12,440 nucleotides of DNA from SAR324 cluster bacterium (lineage in GTDB: Bacteria; Bdellovibrionota; UBA2361; JAAZON01). The notes beneath the pieces were generated by a model that ran no database searches, had not been told where the DNA came from, and saw only the letters and a program-made list of their open reading frames with translations. Position numbers and translations under genes: made by a program. The DNA is taken from the NCBI GenBank assembly GCA_012797725.1, contig JAAZON010000550.1, forward strand, positions 1 to 12,440. The letters run 5' to 3'. Each line of letters starts with the position of its first letter. Position 1 is the first letter of the stretch. Positions 7,519 through 12,440 of this stretch are shown here, in pieces.

Positions 7519-8697
7519 ATGAGAGAATCTAGGGACCATATCAAATCAATAGAGACCTTTCATGCTCCTGCTGAAAGACTTTCCACTGAACGCATTGCTA
7601 AGCAGAAAGAAAATTTGGAAGCCTTTGAATATTTGAAAACTATTTTCAATAAACTTCCTATAAATGCTGCAATCATCAATAGAGAGAGACAGATTATTGC
7701 TGCAAATGACTCTTTCCTAAGAACTTTGTCAATTAGTGAAGAGTCAGAAATTCTAGGCCTTCGGCCTGGCGAAGCTTTTTGTTGTAAATACTCTGAACTT
7801 AGCCCTGGCAAGTGCGGAACTTCAGAATACTGCGTTTGCTGCGGCGCCGTGAATGCAATTTTAGAAAGCCAAAACCTGAAAGAAACAGTGAGTCGAGAAT
7901 GCCTTATGTATATCGAACAGGAAGGTGTGACTCGAAGTATGGAATTGCAGATAACCGTCAGTCCTTTGGCACCAAAAGATCAGGAAGAATTCTTTCTTCT
8001 AGTAGTCGAAGATATTAGCGATAAGAAAAGACGTTACGCTCTAGAGCGAATCTTTTTCCACGATGTATTAAACACATCAGGCGCACTCTTAAATTTTCTT
8101 CGTTTTTTAATTGAGGAAAAAGAAACAGCGGGCACCGATGCTCCTTTGTTAGAACTTAGCAAGATAGCTCAAAGACTCTACGAAGAAATAGTGGAACATC
8201 GAGATTTAATCTCTGCTGAAAACAACGATCTCTCAGTTAACATAGAAGCGTTGCATTCTGACATGATAATCGAGGAGGCCATACAACAAGCCAAAGTCAT
8301 GGATCAGGCCGCACTAGTGCAATTCATAATAGAAGATAAGGAAGAAATAGCTTTCGAAAGTGATAAAGTGCTAGTGCTGAGAATACTTATTAATCTTCTT
8401 AAAAACGCCCTTGAAGCCTCAAGATGGGGCGAAGCCATTAAACTTGGCTGCAAGAAAGAAAAGGCCCATGTGAAATTCTGGGTGCAAAACCCTTGCGTCA
8501 TGTCAAAGGAAGTTCAGCTCCAGATATTTAAGCGTTCTTTTTCTACAAAAGGAAATGGCCGGGGCCTTGGGACTTACAGTGTAAAATTGCTCGGGGAGAA
8601 GTATCTTAAGGGAAGTGTGAGCTTTGAAAGCCGCCCAGAAACCGGTACTGTTTTTTATCTCCGCTTGCCTATAATCTTTCCAATGCCAGCTCACTAA
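7519..8697 (+). CDS. Orphan soluble PAS histidine kinase with cysteine cluster
   Basis: The product is 392 residues from the ATG at 7519 (weak GGAAAAG just upstream). A TTG at 7498 would add seven residues but has AGGTGA only one base away. There is no membrane segment, so it is cytoplasmic. A PAS domain (about 40-165) holds six cysteines in the pattern CC-x9-C-x5-C-x-CC (88, 89, 99, 105, 107, 108), within GKCGTSEYCVCCGAVNAI, which suggests binding of a metal, Fe-S cluster or redox switching (inference). The HisKA-like helix has FFHDVLNTSGAL with His181 as the phosphorylation site. The HATPase_c domain shows the N box NLLKNALEA (292-300), an F box around IFKRSFST, and the G2 box GRGLGTYSVKLL. 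The usual G1 DxGxG is replaced by NPCV. No response regulator adjoins, so the partner lies elsewhere. Confidence 0.9.
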   Translation: MRESRDHIKSIETFHAPAERLSTERIAKQKENLEAFEYLKTIFNKLPINAAIINRERQIIAANDSFLRTLSISEESEILGLRPGEAFCCKYSELSPGKCGTSEYCVCCGAVNAILESQNLKETVSRECLMYIEQEGVTRSMELQITVSPLAPKDQEEFFLLVVEDISDKKRRYALERIFFHDVLNTSGALLNFLRFLIEEKETAGTDAPLLELSKIAQRLYEEIVEHRDLISAENNDLSVNIEALHSDMIIEEAIQQAKVMDQAALVQFIIEDKEEIAFESDKVLVLRILINLLKNALEASRWGEAIKLGCKKEKAHVKFWVQNPCVMSKEVQLQIFKRSFSTKGNGRGLGTYSVKLLGEKYLKGSVSFESRPETGTVFYLRLPIIFPMPAH

Positions 8698-8700
8698 AGA

Positions 8701-8726
8701 TTGGAATAAAGCGTTTCGCATTCCAA
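8701..8726 (+). terminator. Small inverted repeat after the kinase gene
   Basis: TTGGAAT (8701-8707) pairs with ATTCCAA (8720-8726), and AG/CT extends the stem past one mismatch. It starts 4 bases after the TAA of the kinase gene. There is no T-run after it, so it is a candidate 3' hairpin rather than a proven terminator. Confidence 0.35.
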
Positions 8727-8862
8727 ACTCCGTGCTCTTTGTGCGCTCCGTGGTTTAAAAAAAGGATTCTTGATCAGACAGAATATCTGTGAATGAAAAC
8801 CACAGAAGGCGCAAAGAAGATCCTCCTACTCTAAACTTCGTGCTCTCGGTGCTTTAAAAAAC
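8725..8862. repeat. Degenerate repeat cluster (two direct copies, one inverted copy)
   Basis: Copy 1 at 8725-8761 begins AAACTCCGTGCTCTTTGTGC and ends TGGTTTAAAAA. A shortened direct copy at 8833-8861 begins AAACTTCGTGCTCT and ends GCTTTAAAAA. Between them, at 8796-8818, ACCACAGAAGGCGCAAAGAA is an imperfect inverted copy of the centre of copy 1. A small perfect stem, ACAGA/TCTGT, lies at 8778-8790. The arrangement is that of a decayed intergenic repeat of unknown origin. Confidence 0.5.
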
Positions 8863-9222
8863 AAGCCTGGTATAAAAAACTCATTCGTGAGAATCAACGA
8901 AAGTCTCTATCGCTGCTTCTGAAAAAGAAACGATTAATCCTCTCGTCTGAATCTCCCTTGGAAAATGTGATTGAATAATTTGATTTATGGCTTTCTTAGC
9001 TACATAGTCTTCGTTGAACCTAAAGAAAATCTCGAAAATGCAAGTACTTGAAGCCAAAGACCGTACTTCCCTCAAGCAGAAAATACTGTCTTGCCCTTGC
9101 ACAAATCCTTAAGCCAGGATATTGGGGTATGGACTAAAACCTGCCCATGAGGGTTTTGTTCAATTAATGCTCGATGAAGTCGTATGCTTTGAAATCGTAT
9201 CAATTCATTTCTTGAGGTAACA
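8863..9222. other. Intergenic region upstream of the secreted protein, no gene supported
   Basis: This stretch must contain the promoter of the secreted protein gene, but I find no convincing -35/-10 pair. Minus-strand frames are open at 8881-9102 (73 codons from GTG) and, in a different frame, from about 9072 up through 9222. They could be joined by one frameshift into a protein-like sequence that includes AKKAINQIIQSHFPREIQTR. Neither has a good ribosome binding site or a recognisable family. A decayed gene is possible; chance is as likely. Confidence 0.35.
9211..9219 (+). promoter_or_regulatory. Ribosome binding site of the secreted protein gene
   Basis: TTGAGGTAA places a GAGG core about seven bases before the ATG at 9223, a good distance, and fixes the start directly before the signal peptide. 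Confidence 0.65.
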
Positions 9223-9939
9223 ATGCAAGTAAGAAAGTATTTAGTTTTTCTCTCCGCGCTCTACGCGCTCCCATTCGTACAAACAGTCAGTGCTCAGGAG
9301 ACTACTCCAGAGCCAACACCAACTATTGAAATCAAGGAGGATTTTTCAGCTTGTAATTTTGACAAAGATAAGATCATGGACACTGTTGTCAAAAAAGGAA
9401 AAAAACTTACTGTTACTTTCAGTAAGTCCAAAAAGAAAATAAACATCCCCCTAGACAAAGCGTATGTGTACTTTAAGTGCAAAGTTGTCAAGAAACAGAC
9501 AGTACTTCTTGCACGTAGAAGCCTAAAGCATCGCTGGTCTACTATTATAGTTCCGTCAAGTGAAGGGCTAGGCAAAGTTTGTCCGAAAATAATTTCACTT
9601 GGCTATCATCAATTGTACAAATACTCAGCATCAGGCCATCTCGCTGGAAGCGATCGAGCAAGAGCCTGCAGTTTTATTGGCGGAAGCGGAGCTTCTGTTC
9701 CTTCAGCTAGTTCACTCCCCATTTATGATAAAAGCGGGCAAGTGTTATCAACCTTTAAGGCTTATGCGAAATACGGAAGAATTTACAGATTTCGCTTCTA
9801 CACCTATTCGCCTCCATGTTCTGAAATTGCTTACACAGCAAAACGAAGAACTGGAAGCGCTGAAGGATATATAGGCCTTGGTGGTGGAACTTGCATAAAG
9901 ATAGGTAATCTCTATGGACGTGAAGGTGGGGTAAAATAG
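9223..9939 (+). CDS. Secreted six-cysteine protein of unknown function
   Basis: This is a 238-residue protein I cannot assign to a family. Residues 1-24 form a Sec signal peptide (Arg4/Lys5, hydrophobic core VFLSALYALPFV, cleavage after VSA at 24), so the product is periplasmic or extracellular. A short Thr/Pro/Glu linker (25-35, ETTPEPTPT) follows. The mature part is rich in Lys, Tyr and Ser, probably beta-stranded, with a basic stretch at about 57-72 (KKGKKLTVTFSKSKKK) and six cysteines (44, 86, 120, 149, 199, 224), enough for three disulfides. The C-terminal third has Gly-rich GYIGLGGGTC. The high net positive charge would suit binding to an anionic surface or polysaccharide (inference). 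A GAGG ribosome binding site precedes the ATG, and a strong terminator lies about 65 bases after the stop, so it is a single-gene transcript. Confidence 0.8.
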   Translation: MQVRKYLVFLSALYALPFVQTVSAQETTPEPTPTIEIKEDFSACNFDKDKIMDTVVKKGKKLTVTFSKSKKKINIPLDKAYVYFKCKVVKKQTVLLARRSLKHRWSTIIVPSSEGLGKVCPKIISLGYHQLYKYSASGHLAGSDRARACSFIGGSGASVPSASSLPIYDKSGQVLSTFKAYAKYGRIYRFRFYTYSPPCSEIAYTAKRRTGSAEGYIGLGGGTCIKIGNLYGREGGVK

Positions 9940-10002
9940 GCTTGAAATTTATTAAAGCAGTAAAGTAATTTTAATCTTCGCAGAAAGGCAGTAAGCGGAA
10001 AT

Positions 10003-10037
10003 AAAAAGAGCCAGCGGTAAAATGCTGGCTCTTTTTT
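10003..10037 (+). terminator. Strong intrinsic terminator
   Basis: AAAAAGAGCCAGC (10003-10015) pairs perfectly with GCTGGCTCTTTTT (10024-10036) around an 8-base loop, giving a 13-bp stem with a GC-rich core and a run of six T. The A-run on the other arm means it could also work on the minus strand. It ends the transcript of the secreted protein gene. Confidence 0.9.
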
Positions 10038-10299
10038 GCTTCTGCAAACCGCAGTCTGCTCAACTGCTGTCAGCTGTCTGAGTCTGCCTTACCGCTTCCG
10101 CAAACTGCATTCTGTCAAGCCCTGAATACTGTCTACAATTAGTAGTAGTATAAGGGGGGTCTGGGGGGATATCCACATGTTGATAATTCCGTATCGGTTC
10201 AGGGGCGAGGTTAGAGACTTAAACGTCATTGACACTAATAAAGGTCTCTCCTTTCCGTTAATATTTGAGGCGTCCTTCGGGACGACCTCCTAAATTATT
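10038..10299. other. Structured intergenic region without a supported gene
   Basis: Several short symmetries lie here: two G6 tracts (10154-10159, 10163-10168), a near-palindrome TATCCACATGTTGATA (about 10170-10185), AGAGAC/GTCTCT arms (about 10213-10218 and 10243-10248), and a UUCG hairpin (10267-10289). Short motifs of the type TCTGCxxACxGC recur at 10040-10120 and again near 10570. A minus-strand frame of 46 codons (10229-10089) lacks convincing start signals. I recognise no known RNA family. Confidence 0.4.
10267..10289 (+). other. UUCG-tetraloop hairpin
   Basis: GAGG and CGTCC (10267-10275), loop TTCG, then GGACG, one unpaired A, and CCTC (10280-10289) form a 9-bp stem closed by the extra-stable C(UUCG)G loop when read on the + strand. 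No U-run follows, so it is not a standard terminator. It may belong to a structured RNA or a repeat. Confidence 0.5.
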
Positions 10300-10320
10300 T
10301 CCTGAGTTCGGCGCTTTTTT

Positions 10321-10431
10321 CTAAAATGGCACTTGTCTTTCTTTAATATATTGAAGCAGCGGAGTAATTTCAATTTCAAAGTCAACTTTGGGTGTCTCGG
10401 GTATCTCTGCAGCCTGCTGTACGGCTAAGAG
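10321..10431 (-). pseudogene. C-terminal remnant of an unidentified gene
   Basis: On the minus strand 36 codons are open from just after an in-frame TAG (10434-10432) to a TAG at 10323-10321. They end with VDFEIEITPLLQYIKERQVP and F. The sequence is protein-like and ends naturally but has no start codon, so it looks like the tail of a gene whose body has been lost. The break coincides with the start of the stem-loop cluster at 10431. I cannot name the family. Confidence 0.35.
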
Positions 10432-10566
10432 CTAACGGAGTCTGAGAACTGCTTTACTGAGTTCTAAAAATTCAAATGTTCCGATTCAGTTAACAGATTC
10501 AGAAATGCAGTCCTCTGAATCAGTAAGGCAGAAAAGCCGAATCGGACAGCTGGCAGCCGTTAGCCA
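10431..10566. repeat. Cluster of nested inverted repeats (multi-branched fold)
   Basis: GCTAACGG (10431-10438) pairs with CCGTTAGC (about 10557-10564), enclosing three further stems: AGAACT/AGTTCT (about 10444-10449 and 10459-10464), TCCGATTC/GAATCGGA (about 10481-10488 and 10543-10550), and within the last GATTCAG/CTGAATC (about 10497-10503 and 10516-10522). Together they could fold into a three-way or cruciform structure in single-stranded DNA or RNA. The function is unknown. Confidence 0.5.
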
Positions 10567-10619
10567 TTAAGCAGAATGCAGAAAATGGGTGCCCCAATGA
10601 CGAACTCAGGATGAATAGC

Positions 10620-11171
10620 TTACGATGCCTCTCTGGAGTCCAAATAACGAAACAGCATCAGAGCTACAAGCAAAAGAACAAGAAAATAGACCAAATCGGG
10701 TATACCCGTAAGCTCAGGTAATCTTATTTTTCCATAATCATAAGGCCTTAAAATATTCTCTTGAATCCATGAAAAAGAAACTGCATAGAGCATTCCTCCC
10801 ACAAGCATCCCAATACCTCCAACTAAAGCATGGAGGCTTCCAGTCCCAATAGCAGCAACACCAGTCCCTGGACAATATCCATAGAGCACCATACCTATTC
10901 CAAAAAGAGCAGCTCCTATTACAACTCCTCCTAAATACATCGGTTTGATGTGGTATTGGGCTAGCCCCATTTGATTTAAAAAATAAACTCCAACTCCACC
11001 AACAATTATGGCAGTCAGCATGACACGAAGGACCGTAAAATCCTTTAGGCGAAACATGTTCACTATGACATTGTAGTCAGTCACCCTTCCTCGATGCAGC
11101 AATACTCCAAAAATTGCACCAAAGACTACAGCAAGAATGAGACTAGGAGAACCAGTAATTGGAAGATTCAT
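10620..11171 (-). CDS. YeeE/YedE-type membrane protein, DUF6691-like (C-terminal half-transporter)
   Basis: This 183-residue protein has five or six hydrophobic segments. It carries LLHRGRVTDYNVIVNMF (25-41), KDFTVLRVMLTAIIVGGVGV (43-62) and the signature GYCPGTGVAA (98-107, Cys100), the pattern of the short YeeE/YedE relatives I know as DUF6691. It probably pairs with the protein encoded upstream to form one transport unit for thiosulfate or another small sulfur compound, as inferred from the YeeE/TsuA family. The first conserved Cys seen in many full-length YeeE proteins is replaced by the RVTDYN stretch. The ATG at 11171 overlaps the upstream TGA (ATGA), and a strong GGAGG lies about six bases before it, inside the end of the upstream gene. 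Confidence 0.85.
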   Translation of the reverse strand: MNLPITGSPSLILAVVFGAIFGVLLHRGRVTDYNVIVNMFRLKDFTVLRVMLTAIIVGGVGVYFLNQMGLAQYHIKPMYLGGVVIGAALFGIGMVLYGYCPGTGVAAIGTGSLHALVGGIGMLVGGMLYAVSFSWIQENILRPYDYGKIRLPELTGIPDLVYFLVLLLVALMLFRYLDSREAS

Positions 11172-11689
11172 TTTGCACCCTCCTTCTTTGAAAACATTAA
11201 GCGTGCCGTGACAAGCGCGGTTATGAACATAACAATGAAAAACACCCAGCTACTAAGTGCCAATTGAAGCGAACCACTTATTCCATGACCACTAGTACAA
11301 CCACCTGCTAGTCTTGCTCCATACATTACAATTATGCCTCCTAGGAATGCTGAAATAATACGAGGCAAATACGAAGACCCAAATTTCTCTTTCCAGACTA
11401 TTGGTATGAGTTCAAGACGGAAGGATTTAGAAGTTAGCGAACTAAGCAGAGCACCGATGAACGTGCCAATAAGGAATAAAGTTCCATAATTCCATTGCGG
11501 CATGGATTTGGCCCAGTAGGGATTTGTTTGCACTGCTTCAGCGCCAACTATTGGCATTGCTGCTGCACCTGAGATCTCAGACAGCGCAGTCGTAATGCCA
11601 ATTGGCGTATTCACAACCACAAATACAATCCAGCTCAGTATTCCTATCCCTATCCCAACAAGATAACTGCGTCGTTGTAATGAGTTCAT
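11168..11689 (-). CDS. YeeE/YedE family sulfur transport protein (N-terminal half-transporter)
   Basis: This is a 173-residue inner-membrane protein with about four or five helices. The diagnostic motif is YGARLAGGCTSGHGISG (123-139) with Cys131, the conserved cysteine that relays thiosulfate in the YeeE/TsuA family. A hydrophilic stretch (about 40-68, including PYWAKSMPQWNYG) lies outside the first helix. Full-length YeeE has about 350 residues. Here two separate genes of similar length follow each other, a split that I know to be common for this pair and not a recent frameshift. The start is the ATG at 11689: AAAGGAG lies just upstream, inside the longer reading from 11719, and this decides against the longer form. 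The APC permease gene ends 35 bases upstream. Confidence 0.88.
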   Translation of the reverse strand: MNSLQRRSYLVGIGIGILSWIVFVVVNTPIGITTALSEISGAAAMPIVGAEAVQTNPYWAKSMPQWNYGTLFLIGTFIGALLSSLTSKSFRLELIPIVWKEKFGSSYLPRIISAFLGGIIVMYGARLAGGCTSGHGISGSLQLALSSWVFFIVMFITALVTARLMFSKKEGAK

Positions 11690-11696
11690 TTTATTT

Positions 11697-11707
11697 TCTT
11701 CTCCTTT
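11697..11707 (-). promoter_or_regulatory. Ribosome binding site that sets the start of the first YeeE-type gene
   Basis: On the minus strand AAAGGAGAAGA precedes the ATG at 11689 by about ten bases. The upstream in-frame ATG at 11719 has no such signal, and its reading would run through this site. Confidence 0.55.
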
Positions 11708-11724
11708 GAAACAAATCACTTATT

Positions 11725-12440
11725 TCAAGAGACGGACTTCCTTAACTTACTATTCTTAAGTCCATAGGCAAAATAAATCACCAAACCTATTAACAGCCAT
11801 ATAATAAGGCGATACCAGGTGTCTTTTGGAAGTGCAACCATTTGAGCAAGTGATATAAGCGCTCCCATGATTGGCACATAGGGAAAGCATGGAACCTTAA
11901 AAGGACGTGGAGTATCAGGATGTGTATAGCGAAGAATCACAACGCCCGAACAGACTATAACAAAGGCAAAGAGAGTTCCTATAGATACCAGCTCTCCAAG
12001 AATTCCTATTGGCAAAATACCAGCTACCAGAGCTGCCGCAAGACCACTCACAATTGTGCTTAAATATGGCGTCTTAAATTTTTGATGCACCGCTCCAAAC
12101 TTTGCGGGCAAAAGTCCATCATGTGCCATTGTAAAGAGAATCCTTGGCTGACCTAGCAATAACACAAGCATAACTGAACTTAAGCCTGCCACGGCACCTA
12201 TCTTAATAATTGGCCTTAGCCACACCAAGCCACTCCCAGCAGTGTTAACCCCAAGTGCTATCGGATCGGGAACATTTAACTGCGCGTATGGAACGATTCC
12301 TGTCAAAACAAAAGCAACTAAGATGTACAGAAATGTTGATATTGCAAGTGAACCTAGAATTCCTTTTGGCATATCTCGTTGCGGGTTTATCGCCTCTTGA
12401 GCTGCTGTTGAAACCGCATCAAAGCCAAGATAAGCGACAA
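11725..12440 (-). CDS. APC-superfamily amino acid permease (CAT/YfnA-like), C-terminal part, truncated by window edge
   Basis: The visible 237 residues are the C-terminal half of a cationic or general amino acid permease. The frame is open to the edge of the window and starts VAYLGFDAVSTAAQEAINPQ, the conserved stretch at the end of TM6 in YfnA/GkApcT/CAT proteins, continuing RDMPKGILGSL into TM7. GQPRILFTMAHDGLLP and KFKTPYLSTI mark the TM8-TM9 region, and about six helices remain to the end. The gene begins beyond the window; the ATG at 12372 is internal. It lies 35 bases before the first YeeE-type gene on the same strand and probably shares its transcript. The substrate could be a sulfur amino acid in this setting, which is speculation. 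Confidence 0.92.
   Translation of the reverse strand, partial: VAYLGFDAVSTAAQEAINPQRDMPKGILGSLAISTFLYILVAFVLTGIVPYAQLNVPDPIALGVNTAGSGLVWLRPIIKIGAVAGLSSVMLVLLLGQPRILFTMAHDGLLPAKFGAVHQKFKTPYLSTIVSGLAAALVAGILPIGILGELVSIGTLFAFVIVCSGVVILRYTHPDTPRPFKVPCFPYVPIMGALISLAQMVALPKDTWYRLIIWLLIGLVIYFAYGLKNSKLRKSVS

Larger units (their letters stand above)
10300..10611. mobile_element. Possible internally deleted insertion element (MITE-like) bounded by 11-bp inverted repeats
   Basis: TCCTGAGTTCG at 10300-10310 and CGAACTCAGGA at 10601-10611 are perfect inverted copies that bound 312 bp. A minus-strand open frame ends 10 bases inside the left arm, the usual geometry of a transposase gene next to its terminal repeat. 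The rest is filled with stem-loops. No target duplication is visible outside the arms and no transposase domain can be named, so this is a tentative call. Confidence 0.3.

Noticed and set aside
8881..9102. Minus-strand frame of 73 codons from GTG
   Set aside because: The sequence is moderately protein-like but has no ribosome binding site, no recognised family, and its N-terminal part seems to belong to another frame. It is kept only as a possible remnant in the intergenic entry.
10154..10168. G-quadruplex
   Set aside because: Only two G6 tracts are present; four tracts with short loops would require splitting both runs without loops.
10089..10229. Minus-strand frame of 46 codons with a hydrophobic centre
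   Set aside because: Its ribosome binding site is too distant, and the frame runs through G-tracts and palindromes. It is better explained by repeat DNA.
10431..10566. Integron attC site
   Set aside because: The GCTAAC...GTTAGC ends recall the attC core, but GTTAGCC and AGCTAAC do not fit GTTRRRY/RYYYAAC, and there is no cassette gene or integrase.
10620..11689. Frameshift in a single full-length YeeE gene
   Set aside because: The two frames each have a start, the downstream one has a strong GGAGG, they overlap by ATGA, and short YeeE/DUF6691 pairs are common. A natural two-gene arrangement is more likely.
1..12440. CRISPR array, tRNA or rRNA gene, phage or toxin-antitoxin module
   Set aside because: No regularly spaced repeats, cloverleaf or rRNA-like stretches were seen, and none of the recognisable proteins belongs to phage or toxin-antitoxin families.

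Overview
The window looks like chromosomal DNA of a Gram-negative bacterium of low to moderate GC content. The evidence is a Wzm-type O-antigen/polysaccharide export permease, a remnant of a lipobox-type lipoprotein, and an orphan histidine kinase of a kind (HDVLN H-box, cysteine-rich PAS) that I associate with Desulfobacterota/Deltaproteobacteria-like lineages. That placement is an inference of low confidence. No rRNA, tRNA, CRISPR array or intact transposase gene is visible.

Layout. (1) 1-1073 is a decayed, gene-poor flank. It holds the probable C-terminus of a + strand gene entering from the left (1-134), a hairpin/T-run region, a broken minus-strand lipoprotein gene (241-751, two frameshifts and two in-frame stops), AT-rich DNA, and a 9-bp inverted repeat just past the end of the next operon. 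(2) 1074-7120, minus strand, is a five-gene surface-polysaccharide operon read right to left: Wzm-like ABC-2 permease, GT4 glycosyltransferase, second GT4 glycosyltransferase, GT39/ArnT-like membrane glycosyltransferase with a C-terminal galactose-binding-like domain, and an LPG_synthase_TM/UPF0104-type membrane protein. The last three genes are joined by ATGA start/stop overlaps. No Wzt ATPase is present in the window. (3) 7121-7497 is a divergent intergenic region with a nested palindromic repeat and a possible promoter. (4) 7519-8697, plus strand, is a soluble PAS histidine kinase with a CC-x9-C-x5-C-x-CC cluster and no response regulator next to it. (5) 8698-9222 is non-coding with a degenerate repeat cluster. 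(6) 9223-9939, plus strand, is a secreted six-cysteine protein of unknown function followed by a very strong intrinsic terminator. (7) 10037-10619 is a structured, repeat-rich region. It includes an 11-bp inverted repeat pair enclosing 312 bp, a 36-codon C-terminal gene remnant, several stem-loops and a UUCG hairpin. (8) 10620-12440, minus strand, is a likely operon of an APC/CAT amino-acid permease (truncated by the window edge) and two small YeeE/YedE-type proteins overlapping by ATGA.

How the genes fit. The polysaccharide operon probably assembles a lipid-linked glycan on the cytoplasmic face (GT4 enzymes), exports it through Wzm plus an ATPase encoded elsewhere, and modifies it on the periplasmic side from a polyprenyl-phosphate sugar donor (GT39-like). 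The YeeE pair probably forms one thiosulfate/sulfur-compound transport unit. The kinase may sense redox state or a metal through its cysteine cluster. The secreted protein is the least explained gene. I see no single clear-cut new system. The best candidates for something undescribed are the secreted six-Cys protein, the Cys-cluster kinase, and the palindromic elements at 7153-7307 and 10300-10611.
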